A DNA stretch of 64,000 bases from Rhodobiaceae bacterium UBA7804 (GCA_002480495.1 DLCG01000008.1:23243-87242); one strand, 5' to 3'. Numbered from the stretch's first letter, positions 44,235-53,760 are shown. Numbers and translations: made by a program. The notes: generated from the sequence alone by a model not told the origin.

Positions 44235-45692
44235 TCAGCCGCCCGCGGCAATACCCGTGACGGCCATGCCGTTGCCGCGCGGATTGATGGCGAAACCGCA
44301 GGAGCCCGAGGCAAGACCGTCCGGACAGACAATCGCATTCGCGGAGGACTGAATATCGGCCGGTCCGGCTTCAAGCGCGGCTTCGGCGGCTTCGATCGAT
44401 TGCGCATTGCGCGCGACATGCTGGATCGCCGCCGCGCCCTTGGGCGCGCCCGCGCCAGCACCGCTGACACGGACAAATTCGCCGCTCTCTCCGGTGACGA
44501 TCACCGGCGCGAGGAAGGCCGAAGCAAGTCCCGCCACCGGGCTCGACGGGCTTGCGGCAAGCACCACGCCCGTTCCCTCAGCGACTTCACGCGCGCCGAA
44601 AGCGCCGTTCATGGTGACGGCGCAGGCGACCGCGCCGCCCCTGCCGTCAATCGCGGCGAAGGAGGTGGAGCCGAAATCGCGCTCGATATCCGCCGGTGCG
44701 CCAAGCTGCAGCGCCGTGCGGCGCGCGGCTTCGGCGAGTTCGGCGGGACCGGCATTTTGGGCGTTCGGCCAGAGCGCCGCCGCGAAGGCGCCCGCACCGA
44801 GCGAACCGGAAGGAAGCCAGACGCGCGAGGTGCCGCTGTCGAAGGACTGCGCCGGCACGACATCCGGGCGGTAGTTGCGCAGGTCTTCCGCGGAAAGCGC
44901 ACCGCCGACCTTCGCGGATGCCTCGATGAGACGCTGGGCGGTCGCGCCGGAATAGAAGCCGCCAACGCCCTGACTGCGTATCTGGGCGAGCGTGGCCGCG
45001 AGATTGATCCGCGTGACGATGTCGAGTTCGCCCGCGATTTCGCCACGGTCGTTCGAGAAAATCTTCTTCAGCTCCGGCGATGCCTCTATGAGAGACGCGG
45101 AGGCGGCAAGGTGGCGGGCCGTGGCGCGGCTGACCGGCGTTCCCGTTGCTGCGAGGCGTTCCGCCGGGGCGACGAGCGAGCCCCAGGGCAGCTTGCCATA
45201 GCGCGCATGAATGAGCGCGAAGCCGCGCACATTTCCGGGAACGGCGATGGCGCCGCCCCCGGCGGGATTGCGCGTCAGGAAGGAAACCGTATCGACCGTT
45301 TTCTTGCCTGCCTCATGGACGAGGCAGACGCCGCCTCCGCCGAGGCCAGCCGCCGCGGGATAGGTGACCGCGAGGCCGAAATAGGTGGCGGCGGCGGCAT
45401 CGGCGGCATTGCCGCCCTGCTCCAGCACCTGGCGCGCGAGAAGCGCGGCCGAGGGCTCATCCGCGATGGCGGCGCCCGCAAACCAGGGGTCGCGCGAGTC
45501 GGCACGCGCCTGACCGGCGCTTGTGAGGCGCGCGCGGCGCTCCGCGCCCGTTTCGACGCCGTGGCTGACCGCCGTAATGCCAATCGGATCGCGGGGGCCT
45601 TCATCGGCGCAGGCGGAAAGCCCCAGAATCATGGCACATGCGGCGAGCGTCACCCCCATGCGGCCCTTGCGACCCTCATAATTTAACCACAT
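44235..45692 (-). CDS. Gamma-glutamyltransferase family lipoprotein
   Basis: The protein of about 485 residues has a lipoprotein signal (ILGLSAC lipobox) and a gamma-glutamyltranspeptidase fold: an N-terminal EQGGNAADAAAA and GLGGGG block, and the autoprocessing threonine region DFGSTSFAAIDGRGGAVACAVTMN. The Thr corresponds to the nucleophile at the start of the small subunit. It is shorter and more divergent than E. coli Ggt, so activity on glutathione is uncertain. The ATG at 45692 follows AGGAGA by nine bases; the frame extends to 45719. Confidence 0.82.
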   Translation of the reverse strand: MWLNYEGRKGRMGVTLAACAMILGLSACADEGPRDPIGITAVSHGVETGAERRARLTSAGQARADSRDPWFAGAAIADEPSAALLARQVLEQGGNAADAAAATYFGLAVTYPAAAGLGGGGVCLVHEAGKKTVDTVSFLTRNPAGGGAIAVPGNVRGFALIHARYGKLPWGSLVAPAERLAATGTPVSRATARHLAASASLIEASPELKKIFSNDRGEIAGELDIVTRINLAATLAQIRSQGVGGFYSGATAQRLIEASAKVGGALSAEDLRNYRPDVVPAQSFDSGTSRVWLPSGSLGAGAFAAALWPNAQNAGPAELAEAARRTALQLGAPADIERDFGSTSFAAIDGRGGAVACAVTMNGAFGAREVAEGTGVVLAASPSSPVAGLASAFLAPVIVTGESGEFVRVSGAGAGAPKGAAAIQHVARNAQSIEAAEAALEAGPADIQSSANAIVCPDGLASGSCGFAINPRGNGMAVTGIAAGG

Positions 45693-46015
45693 TCCGGCGC
45701 TTCTCCTGATGTTCGACATATCGACCTATTCGGCGCCGGATTCAGCGGTCAGCGCCGTTTCCTGTATGATGCGTTCCGCATGACGCGCTGGGGCAGTCCG
45801 CGAGATTGACGGGGTCAGGGCCCGCCCCTACCGTTTAGTCGCGAGAAGCCCATAACGTCAACGCAGCGCTGATTTCGGCGAGGCCCCCCTCGGGAACGCG
45901 AGAATGGCGAGAGTGACGCGAAAAGGGCCGCTGGGGAAGGAAAAGTGGAGCGGCAAGGCTCCACGGAAGGACTTGGAGGAGCCTCGGGGCTTCGAGTAAA
46001 CGGGTTTAACGAGAC
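45693..46015. other. Divergent intergenic region
   Basis: About 320 bp lie between the gamma-glutamyltransferase and M48 protease genes. They are GC-rich, with no recognisable coding sequence, RNA gene or clear promoter boxes. Confidence 0.4.
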
Positions 46016-47383
46016 ATGCCAATCCTGAAAGCCTGCCTCAAAGGCAGCATCCGCGCCCTCGGCGCCCTGGCCATCGCCACCGCGCTCGCGTTCCATGCGG
46101 CTCTGCCCGCGGCGGCGCAGGGCCGCATCTCGATCATCAGCGATGCCGAGACGGAAGCGATGCTGCGGGAATATTCCGACCCGATCTTCCAGGCGGCGGG
46201 CATCGACCCCCGGGCGGTGAAAATCCATCTCGTGAACGACCGCAACCTCAACGCCTTCGTGGCGAACGGTCAGCAGATGTTCGTCCATACGGGGCTCATC
46301 ACCATCGTCGACACGCCGTCCGAACTGATCGGCGTCATCGCTCACGAAACGGGCCATATGTCGGGCGGCCATCTCGTCAAGCGGCGCGAGGAATTCGAGA
46401 GCATGAGCATGCCGGTGATCGCCTCGATGATCCTCGGCGTCGGCGCCATCGCAGCCGGGCAAGGCGATGCGGGCATGGCGCTCATCATGGGCAGCCAGCA
46501 CATCGCGCAGCGCAGCCTTCTTGCCTTCACGCGCGAACAGGAAGCAAGCGCCGACCAGGCGGGCGCAACATTCCTGCAGCGCTCCGGCCAATCGGGCAAG
46601 GGGATGCTCGACCTTTTCGGCTCGATGCGCGACCAGGAACTGCTCTCGGCGAACCGGCAGGACCCTTATGCGCGCTCGCACCCCATGTCCGGCGAACGCC
46701 TGGCGGCGCTCGAGGCGCGGGTGACGGCTTCGCCCTATTTCGACAAGCCGGATTCGCCCGAGCGCATCCACCAGTTCAAGATGGTTCAGGCGAAGCTGCA
46801 CGGCTTCCTCGACGAGCCGGGCGTTACCTTCAACCGCTATCCGCCCTCCGACACCAGCGACTATGCGCTTTATGCGCGCGCCGTCGCCTATCACCGCACG
46901 GGACAGCTCGACAAGGCGCTGGCGGAGCTCGAACCGCTGCTGAAGCGCGACCCGGACAATCCCTACGTCTGGGAAGTGAAGGGGCAGATCTATTTCGAAA
47001 GCGGCAAGGTCGAGGACGCGATTGCGGCCTATCGCAAGTCCGTCGAGCTGAAGCCCTCCGACGAGCAGCTTCACCTCGGACTCGGCCGGGCGCTGCTGGC
47101 GCGCGAAGGCACGGGCTCGACCAACGAGGCCATCGAGCACCTGCAGATCGCGACCAAGAGCGGCGAGCAGGCCTTCGGCTATTACCAGCTCTCGATCGCC
47201 TATGGGCAGCTCAACGACATCGGCATGGCGGAGCTTTCGGCCGCACAATATTACGATGCGCTCGGCGCCGTCGGCGAGGCGAAGGGCCACGCCACACGCG
47301 CCTTGAAGCTTCTCAAGCAGGGCAGCCCCGAATGGCTGCGCGCGCAGGACATCGCCATTCAGCAGCCGCCCCAGCGCGGCTGA
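46016..47383 (+). CDS. Periplasmic M48 metalloprotease with TPR repeats (BepA-like)
   Basis: The 455-residue protein has a signal peptide (to about residue 35), an M48 zinc protease domain with HETGH (AHETGHMSGGH) and the third ligand in REQEASADQAG, and a C-terminal region of TPR repeats (about 290-440; YHRTGQLDKALAEL, IYFESGKVEDAIAAY). BepA-type proteases perform quality control of outer-membrane protein assembly. A DsbA-like gene follows on the same strand. Confidence 0.9.
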   Translation: MPILKACLKGSIRALGALAIATALAFHAALPAAAQGRISIISDAETEAMLREYSDPIFQAAGIDPRAVKIHLVNDRNLNAFVANGQQMFVHTGLITIVDTPSELIGVIAHETGHMSGGHLVKRREEFESMSMPVIASMILGVGAIAAGQGDAGMALIMGSQHIAQRSLLAFTREQEASADQAGATFLQRSGQSGKGMLDLFGSMRDQELLSANRQDPYARSHPMSGERLAALEARVTASPYFDKPDSPERIHQFKMVQAKLHGFLDEPGVTFNRYPPSDTSDYALYARAVAYHRTGQLDKALAELEPLLKRDPDNPYVWEVKGQIYFESGKVEDAIAAYRKSVELKPSDEQLHLGLGRALLAREGTGSTNEAIEHLQIATKSGEQAFGYYQLSIAYGQLNDIGMAELSAAQYYDALGAVGEAKGHATRALKLLKQGSPEWLRAQDIAIQQPPQRG

Positions 47384-47422
47384 CCGCACTCGCCTTTCCC
47401 TATCCTCCAGACGAAGAGCCTC

Positions 47423-48187
47423 ATGACCAGATTTTTCCGCCTGCCCGTTTCCCCGCTGATCAGGGCGCTCGCCGCGCTTGCGCTTTTCCCACTGCTCTGG
47501 GCCGCGCCCGCCGCCGCGCAGACATTCGACACGAAGCAGAAGCGGGAAATCGAACAGATCATCCATGATTATCTGGTCGAGAATCCGGAAGTGCTGGTGA
47601 AGGCGTTCGACGAACTCGAACGGCGGCACGAGGAAGCGAAGCTCGCCGAGACGCAAGCCGCGGTCGAGAAGAACCGCAAGGCGATCTACGAGGACCCGGA
47701 CGATTATGTCGCCGGCAATCCGAAGGGCGACGTCACCATCGTCGAGTTCTTCGATTACCAGTGCGGATACTGCAAGCGCAGCTTCGAGCCGCTGATGGAT
47801 TTCGTGGAGGCGGACGGCAATATCCGTCTCATCCTGAAGGAATTTCCGATCCTCGGGCCGACCTCGCTCGAAGCGGCGAAGGCCGCCATCGCGGCGAAGC
47901 GGCAGGGCCGCTACATGGAGATGCACCGCGCGCTCTACGAACACAAGGGCGGGCTCGACAGCGATGCGATCGCGAAGATCGCGGAGGAGCTCGGTCTCGA
48001 TGTCGCGAAGCTGAAGAAGGACATGGCCGATCCCGCGATCCAGGATCAGGTGAGCCGCACCTACCGGCTTGCCGAACAGCTCAACGTGGACGGCACGCCC
48101 GCCTTCATCGTCGGCGGCGTCATGTATCCGGGCGCGGCAGACGAGGAACGGCTCGACCAGATGGTGAAGGAAGCGCGCGGAAGCTGA
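47423..48187 (+). CDS. DsbA-family thiol:disulfide oxidoreductase (Com1-like)
   Basis: The 254-residue secreted protein has a signal peptide ending AAAQ-TF, a helical N-terminal extension (IIHDYLVENPEVLVKAF) characteristic of the Com1/ScsC subfamily, and a DsbA thioredoxin fold with active site CGYC and cis-proline in GTPAFIVG. The extension may mediate oligomerisation. It introduces or isomerises disulfides in the periplasm and is likely cotranscribed with the M48 protease. Confidence 0.9.
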   Translation: MTRFFRLPVSPLIRALAALALFPLLWAAPAAAQTFDTKQKREIEQIIHDYLVENPEVLVKAFDELERRHEEAKLAETQAAVEKNRKAIYEDPDDYVAGNPKGDVTIVEFFDYQCGYCKRSFEPLMDFVEADGNIRLILKEFPILGPTSLEAAKAAIAAKRQGRYMEMHRALYEHKGGLDSDAIAKIAEELGLDVAKLKKDMADPAIQDQVSRTYRLAEQLNVDGTPAFIVGGVMYPGAADEERLDQMVKEARGS

Positions 48188-48216
48188 GAGCGCTTCCACA
48201 CTTCGCGGGGGAAGAG

Positions 48217-49227
48217 ATGAAGAAGATCGTGCTCGACGCCTATGGCGTGCCCGAAGATGTGGCGCGCTGCGTGGATGCGCCGGATATCGGCGCGCCTTCC
48301 GCGGGCGAAGTCGTCTTCGACGTCATCGCCTTTCCGATCAATCCGGCCGATATCGGCTTCTGCCGGGGGAACTATCGCATCCGCCCGCCCCTACCGGCGA
48401 CGCCGGGCGCGGAATGCGTGGGCCGCGTCGCCGCCGTGGGCGACGGCGTCACCCATGTTAAGCCGGGCGACCTCGTCATCAATCTCCAGCGCGAGAACTG
48501 GGCGGCGCGGCGGCGCGTGAAGGCGGAAGACGCGGTGCCTATTCCGGCGGGCCTAGATCTTCGCCAGGCGGCGATGCTGCGCATCAACCCGCCCACGGCA
48601 CTGCTGATGCTTTCAGACCTCGTGCCGCTCAAGCGCGGCGACTGGGTGATCCAGAATGTCGCCAACTCCGCCGTGGGCCGCCTCGTCATCACGCTGGCGA
48701 AGGCAAAGGGCATCCGCACGGTGAACGTCACACGGCGCGAGGACGTGTTCCCCGAGTTGAAGGCGCTCGGCGCCGATATCTGCCTCACCGACGGGCCGGA
48801 CCTCGCCGACCGCGTGCGCGAGGCAACGGGGGCCGCGGAGATTCCGCTCGGGCTCGACGCCGTGTCCGGCGCGGCGACAGCGCGGATCGCGGCATGCCTG
48901 CGCGATGAGGGCACGATCTGCACCTATGGCAGCATGACGGGCGAAGCGCCCGCCGTCTCGGTCGCCGATGTCGTCTTCCGGGGCATGACTTTCACCGGCT
49001 TCATGCTCGGCCGCTTCATGGCGGGGCGCAGCGCGGAGGAAATCCGCACCATCTACGCGGAACTCGGCGGTGAGATGCTGAAGGGCGCGATCCATGCGCC
49101 CGTCGACAGCGTCTATCCGATCGAGGATATCCGTGAGGCATTGATCCGGGCACAGACGGGCGGACGGCAGGGGAAGGTGCTGGTGAGTCCGGGTGGGGAT
49201 AGAATGAGCGACGTGGATACTATTTGA
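48217..49227 (+). CDS. MDR-family enoyl reductase / quinone oxidoreductase-like protein
   Basis: The 336-residue zinc-free medium-chain dehydrogenase/reductase resembles mitochondrial trans-2-enoyl-CoA reductase (MECR/ETR): NPADIGFCRGNY, the RINPPTALLML segment and the NADPH-binding QNVANSAVGRLVITLAKA motif. It would reduce an enoyl thioester or quinone with NADPH. A GGGGAAGAG ribosome-binding site precedes the ATG. Its last codons overlap the converging HEPN gene by 8 bp, so its C-terminal tail may have been altered when that locus was inserted. Confidence 0.85.
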   Translation: MKKIVLDAYGVPEDVARCVDAPDIGAPSAGEVVFDVIAFPINPADIGFCRGNYRIRPPLPATPGAECVGRVAAVGDGVTHVKPGDLVINLQRENWAARRRVKAEDAVPIPAGLDLRQAAMLRINPPTALLMLSDLVPLKRGDWVIQNVANSAVGRLVITLAKAKGIRTVNVTRREDVFPELKALGADICLTDGPDLADRVREATGAAEIPLGLDAVSGAATARIAACLRDEGTICTYGSMTGEAPAVSVADVVFRGMTFTGFMLGRFMAGRSAEEIRTIYAELGGEMLKGAIHAPVDSVYPIEDIREALIRAQTGGRQGKVLVSPGGDRMSDVDTI

Positions 49228-49825
49228 TTAACTGCCAACCGACCAAAGATATAAAGCCGCCCCACGTCTTGTATCTTGGCTGGCCCGTAGAATCATAATC
49301 AAGCGCACAGGCCACCACATCTATTTGAGAAGCGGCGGGTACTATTCCAAAGCCCCTAATCTTCAGCGCCGACCGCTCCGATGGATGGGCTATAAAGTTT
49401 CTGACCCATCGCAAATCGTTAATCAGCCAAGGCGTCACGCCCAACACTCCAGCAATCTTTCCGTAGTTTGATAATTTGAGCTTGCCTGCAGCGTCTATTG
49501 CCTGCGCTGTATCATACCAGTCGGGTTCCACACTTTTCTTCTTGTACTGAGCAATTAGCACCCTGCTGGCCTCCCCCCTGCTGCGAGGTGGCCGAGGTAG
49601 TTGGCTGTAAACACGTCCCGAAGAATCCGAAAAATTGCCGAGCGCACTGTCCAAAATTAACTTCCGCACGAATGCATCCCACTCAATTTGAAGCTGCATA
49701 ACCGCACGTTCGATCAGCAAGCGATCTGTTTTGCTACTAGTATGCGCAACGGCCGCCGCGTCAATGATCTGCGTGACCTTGGACACTCGCTCACTTAGCT
49801 TCGCGGCGTGTCTATGCAGCCACAT
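49220..49825 (-). CDS. HEPN-domain protein paired with DUF262 (RiboL-PSP/MAE-type HEPN)
   Basis: This is a 201-residue, mostly helical protein. Helix two carries LLIERAVMQLQIEWDAFVRKLIL, and the diagnostic RNase motif R-N-x3-H occurs in WVRNFIAHPSER (Arg142, Asn143, His147). Small HEPN proteins of this kind are found beside DUF262/ParB-like genes and are proposed toxins or RNases in defence. Its ATG lies 14 bp inside the 3' end of the DUF262 gene, so the two are translationally coupled. Codon use is clearly more AT-rich than that of the flanking genes. Confidence 0.7.
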   Translation of the reverse strand: MWLHRHAAKLSERVSKVTQIIDAAAVAHTSSKTDRLLIERAVMQLQIEWDAFVRKLILDSALGNFSDSSGRVYSQLPRPPRSRGEASRVLIAQYKKKSVEPDWYDTAQAIDAAGKLKLSNYGKIAGVLGVTPWLINDLRWVRNFIAHPSERSALKIRGFGIVPAASQIDVVACALDYDSTGQPRYKTWGGFISLVGWQLIK

Positions 49826-50876
49826 TTCTGTGCAATGCCTTCACCAATGCCTGAAAACGTGGCTTGCGAGAGGAGATTCGATGAGTAGTGCTTTTTGATG
49901 CCGCCACAAAAAATGCATATCTCTGCACTTCGTCGTCCTGCTCATCAAACGCTTGCGCAAATTCCGCCAGCCGAACTCTGCCGATCTGCCAGTCCACCCC
50001 GACTCCGGCTAACCCCTCAATCTCAATTGTAGCTCGAGAATTGGGTAGAAACCCACGGAGGAAGCCAACAGCGCAAAACAAGGCCAGAAAATTTGGAGCA
50101 TCAAAGAAAGTCGTATCTTTGAATCCTTCCTCAGCATTGTCTAAAATTTCACGGATGATCAAATCCATCCGTTCCCTGAGCGGCTTAAAATACTCTTCTT
50201 CTTCGTCTTTTCTCGTCTTGTAGTATTTGTTTATCGCGTGCTCTCCACCGTCATCCAGACCGTCGTCAAGCGCCATAAACAACTCTGCAATTAGTGAAGT
50301 ATTTTTGAGCCTAACGCTATCTCGGACAGAGACCAATTTATATGTGTCCCACAAGACGTGCCATTCACGGGTAGCATCGTATATCGCCCACTTTACCGGT
50401 TCCGAGTACTCAGCATGCCGAAGTTCGGCGGGAGTAACTTTCACACTATAGGAATTCAGCCGAGCGAATATTTCCAGAACGTCTGCATTGCTCGCATTGA
50501 TCAGCTGCACAGCCGGAATTTTGTAAGATAAGAAAAGCTCCTGGTCTTCGACGTCTAGGTCTTGATAGGTTTTGCCTCGATGCCGCGGAGCTTTTGAAGT
50601 CAACTTCAACTTGCCGGACGCAAACTCTAAAATGGCTCTTAGCCGCTGCTGCCCATCAACTACTTCTCGAAGCATTGACTGCGAAACAGGATCTATGTTT
50701 GTTCTGAAATAGACTTGCGGAATTGGGTAGTCATTAAGAATTGTATCAATTAGGAAAACTTTGGCAGAAGGACTCCAAACAGAACCGCGCTGAAAATCCG
50801 GAGCAAGCAGGAGCTGCTTCTTCGAATTCCATTCAATGAAATCTGAAATTGTATACGTTTGCGGTACGCTCGGCAT
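49812..50876 (-). CDS. DUF262 (GmrSD N-terminal/ParB-like) domain protein
   Basis: The 354-residue protein has the DUF262 signature: PDFQRGSVW (residues 26-34), the DGQQRL nucleotide-site motif at 74-79, and IFARLNSYSVKVTPAELRHAEY. DUF262 is the NTPase-like half of GmrSD type IV restriction enzymes, but the DUF1524 HNH nuclease half is absent. Instead a HEPN protein is encoded next to it, so the DUF262 protein may sense or gate and the HEPN protein may cut RNA. The gene is low in G+C, consistent with horizontal transfer. Confidence 0.82.
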   Translation of the reverse strand: MPSVPQTYTISDFIEWNSKKQLLLAPDFQRGSVWSPSAKVFLIDTILNDYPIPQVYFRTNIDPVSQSMLREVVDGQQRLRAILEFASGKLKLTSKAPRHRGKTYQDLDVEDQELFLSYKIPAVQLINASNADVLEIFARLNSYSVKVTPAELRHAEYSEPVKWAIYDATREWHVLWDTYKLVSVRDSVRLKNTSLIAELFMALDDGLDDGGEHAINKYYKTRKDEEEEYFKPLRERMDLIIREILDNAEEGFKDTTFFDAPNFLALFCAVGFLRGFLPNSRATIEIEGLAGVGVDWQIGRVRLAEFAQAFDEQDDEVQRYAFFVAASKSTTHRISSRKPRFQALVKALHRNVAA

Positions 50877-50957
50877 TCAGCCCTCCTTGCCGAAGTGGTT
50901 ATAGGCAGTGTGGCGATCCACAACTGCCGCCAACATTCAAACTCATCTTACTTAAAA

Positions 50958-51186
50958 TCAAATCAGCCCGCCCATGGGCGATGAAGGGTCGGCGTATTTT
51001 TTCCTCGGAATCCGTCCTGCGAGATAAGCAAGATGGCCAGCCTCGACCGCTAGTTTCATCGCGCGGGTCATTTTGATCGGGTCTCTTGCTTCGGCAATCG
51101 CCGCGTTCATCAGCACACCACCGCAGCCGAACTCTATCGCAACGGCCGCGTCCGACGCCATGCCGACGCCCCCATATCCCGCCCAC
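50958..51186 (-). pseudogene. 3' fragment of a diverged thiG
   Basis: The minus strand encodes about 75 residues matching the C-terminus of ThiG, from GGVGMASDAAVA through the identical ending KKYADPSSPMGGLI. The intact thiG lies at 54116-54925. By eye about 30 of 210 bases differ, mostly at third codon positions, and the frame is kept open. There is no upstream part of the gene and no start. The pattern suggests a piece of another species' thiG brought in with the HEPN/DUF262 DNA rather than a decayed local copy. Confidence 0.8.
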
Positions 51187-51372
51187 CGCCTCTTTTATAT
51201 TGCGCCGCAGCATAAATCGGTCTAACAAGCAGCCTCTCGACTGGACCCGGTACTAACCGGGTGGCTCTTCCGGCCGCCGACCCGCCGGACAACCCACAAC
51301 ACGATCGCCGCCTCTCCCGGGCCACGGAATCGACAGGATTCCGAGCGTGTTTCTCTTGTTGCGGAAATCTCC

Positions 51373-52872
51373 TTGTTGCGTTTCTCCGGTTTTTCCCTCG
51401 ATACCTACCGCCAGCAGTGGTTCGGCAATATTCGCGGCGATGTGCTCGCCGGTCTCGTCGTGGCCCTTGCGCTCATTCCCGAAGCCATCGCCTTTTCGAT
51501 CATTGCGGGCGTCGATCCGAAGATCGGACTCTATGCCTCCTTCTCGATCGCCGTCATCACGGCGATCACGGGCGGGCGGCCCGGCATGATCTCGGCCGCA
51601 ACGGCGGCGACCGCCGTTCTCATGGTTACGCTTGTGCGCGACCACGGGCTTGAATATCTGCTTGCGGCGACGGTTCTCGCGGGCCTCCTGCAGATCGGCG
51701 CGGGGCTTCTGAAGCTCGGCTATGTGATGCGCTTCGTCTCGCGCTCCGTCATGACGGGTTTCGTCAATGCGCTCGCCATCCTCATCTTCATGGCGCAGTT
51801 GCCGGAGCTGATCGGCGTACCCTCGCTGACCTATGTCATGGTCGTGGCGGGGCTCGGCATCATCTATCTCTTCCCGATGCTGACGAAGGCCGTGCCCTCG
51901 CCGCTCATCTGCATCATCGCGCTCACCGGCATCTCGATCTATTTCGGTTTCGACATTCGCACCGTGGGAGACATGGGCGAGCTTCCCTCGACGCTGCCGG
52001 TCTTCCTCATCCCCGATATCCCCTTCACGCTCGAAACCCTCATGATCATCCTGCCCTATTCGGCGGCGGTGGCGGCGGTCGGTCTTCTGGAGTCGCTGAT
52101 GACGGCAACGATCGTCGACGATCTCACCGACACGCCGAGCGACAAGAACCAGGAATGTATCGGCCAGGGCATCGCCAATACGGCGACGGGCTTCATCGGC
52201 GGCATGGCCGGCTGCGCCATGATCAGCCAGTCGATCATCAACGTGAAGTCCGGCGGCCGCGGAAGGCTCTCGACATTCTGCGCGGGTATCTTCCTGCTCT
52301 TCATGATCGTGGTGCTGGGCGAATGGGTGAAGCAGATACCGATGGCGGCGCTCGTCGCCATCATGATCATGGTGTCCATCGGCACGTTCAGCTGGTCTTC
52401 GATCCGGAATCTGCGCGACCATCCGCGCAGTTCCTCCGTGGTGATGATCGCAACGGTTGTCACCGTCGTCTTCACGCATAATCTCGCCATCGGCGTGCTC
52501 GTGGGCGTTCTTCTTTCCGGCATCTTCTTCGCGTGGAAGATCGCGCAGATCTTCCGCGTCACCTCCACCCTGTCGGAAGACGGGCGCGAACGCACCTACA
52601 CCGTCGAGGGACAGATATTCTTTGCCTCGTCTGACGATTTTCTCGCCGCCTTCGATTTCAGGGAAGCGCTGGAGCGGGTCGTCATCGACGTCAGCCATGC
52701 GCATATCTGGGATATTTCAAGCGTGGCCGCGCTCGACATGGCGGTGCTGAAGTTCCGCCGCGATGGCGCGACGGTCGAGATCGTCGGGCTCAACGAGGCG
52801 AGCGAAACCATCGTCGACAGGCTCGCCATTCACGACAAGCCCGGCGCGCTCGAAAAGCTGATGGGCCATTGA
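51373..52872 (+). CDS. SulP/SLC26-family anion transporter with STAS domain
   Basis: The 499-residue membrane protein has about 11-14 helices, the SulP opening GDVLAGLVVALALIPEAIAFSIIAG, the conserved GGMAGCAMISQSIINVKSGGRGRLS loop, and a C-terminal STAS domain (about 400-499). It probably imports sulfate or bicarbonate; substrate is not deducible. No ATG is available; TTG at 51373 (or the next TTG) is the start. A universal stress protein gene follows 14 bp later, probably in the same operon. Confidence 0.88.
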   Translation: MLRFSGFSLDTYRQQWFGNIRGDVLAGLVVALALIPEAIAFSIIAGVDPKIGLYASFSIAVITAITGGRPGMISAATAATAVLMVTLVRDHGLEYLLAATVLAGLLQIGAGLLKLGYVMRFVSRSVMTGFVNALAILIFMAQLPELIGVPSLTYVMVVAGLGIIYLFPMLTKAVPSPLICIIALTGISIYFGFDIRTVGDMGELPSTLPVFLIPDIPFTLETLMIILPYSAAVAAVGLLESLMTATIVDDLTDTPSDKNQECIGQGIANTATGFIGGMAGCAMISQSIINVKSGGRGRLSTFCAGIFLLFMIVVLGEWVKQIPMAALVAIMIMVSIGTFSWSSIRNLRDHPRSSSVVMIATVVTVVFTHNLAIGVLVGVLLSGIFFAWKIAQIFRVTSTLSEDGRERTYTVEGQIFFASSDDFLAAFDFREALERVVIDVSHAHIWDISSVAALDMAVLKFRRDGATVEIVGLNEASETIVDRLAIHDKPGALEKLMGH

Positions 52873-52886
52873 GGGAGGAAATGCAG

Positions 52887-53741
52887 ATGACGAAGAAAAT
52901 CGTCGCGCTGGTGGACGGCTCGATCTATTCGCACAGCGTCTGCGAGAATGCAGGCTGGATCGCGGCGCGCACGGGCGCGAGCGTCGAACTTCTGCATGTG
53001 CTCGGGCGCCGCGAAGGCGCGGACAGCGCCGACCTCAGCGGCAGCATCGCTCTCGGGGCGCGCAGTGCGCTTCTGGAAGAACTGACGAAGCTCGACGAGC
53101 AGCGCGCGAAGCTGCAACAGCAGCGCGGCCGCGCGATCCTCGACGATGCGAAGGCGGTGCTTCAACAAGCCGGCGCGAGCGATGTGACGGCGCGGCTCCG
53201 CATCGCCGACATTCTCGAGACGGTCGCGGAAGCGGAAGCCGAGGCAGACATGCTGGTGATCGGCAAGCGCGGCGAAGCGGCGGATTTCGCGAAGCTTCAT
53301 CTCGGCTCGAATATCGAACGCATCATCCGGGCGAGCCACAAACCCGTCTTCGTGGCGGCGCGCGGCTTTCGTGAGCCCAGGCGGCTCCTCATCGCCTTCG
53401 ATGGCGGTCCGAGCAGCATGAAAGCGGCGGCCTATTGCGCGGAGAACCCGCTCTTCGCCGGGCTGGAATGCCATTTGCTCATGGCAGGCGAGAATACGCC
53501 GGAGCGCAGGCGCAAGCTCGACGACGCGACGGCGCTTTTTGCCTCGGCCGGGCGCGAGATGAAAGCTTTCCTCGCAAGCACGGCACCCGAGACAGCCATC
53601 GCCGAGCACGTCGAGGCGCAGGGGATCGACCTTCTGGCGATGGGCGCCTATGGCCATTCACGCATCCGCAGCCTTATCATCGGCTCCACGACGACCGAGA
53701 TGATCCGCTCCTGCAAGGTGCCGGTCGTGCTCTTCAGGTGA
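52887..53741 (+). CDS. Tandem-domain universal stress protein (UspA family)
   Basis: The 284-residue protein consists of two Usp domains (about 1-145 and 155-284). Both have the ATP-binding GxxG-x9-GS pattern: GKRGEAADFAKLHLGS in the first and GAYGHSRIRSLIIGS in the second. The ATG at 52887 is eight bases after GGGAGG; an ATG at 52881 is closer to it. It is likely cotranscribed with the SulP transporter and the DksA-like gene, a combination that suggests stress-adjusted anion uptake. Confidence 0.9.
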   Translation: MTKKIVALVDGSIYSHSVCENAGWIAARTGASVELLHVLGRREGADSADLSGSIALGARSALLEELTKLDEQRAKLQQQRGRAILDDAKAVLQQAGASDVTARLRIADILETVAEAEAEADMLVIGKRGEAADFAKLHLGSNIERIIRASHKPVFVAARGFREPRRLLIAFDGGPSSMKAAAYCAENPLFAGLECHLLMAGENTPERRRKLDDATALFASAGREMKAFLASTAPETAIAEHVEAQGIDLLAMGAYGHSRIRSLIIGSTTTEMIRSCKVPVVLFR

Positions 53742-53760
53742 GACGAAGTGGAGCAGAACG

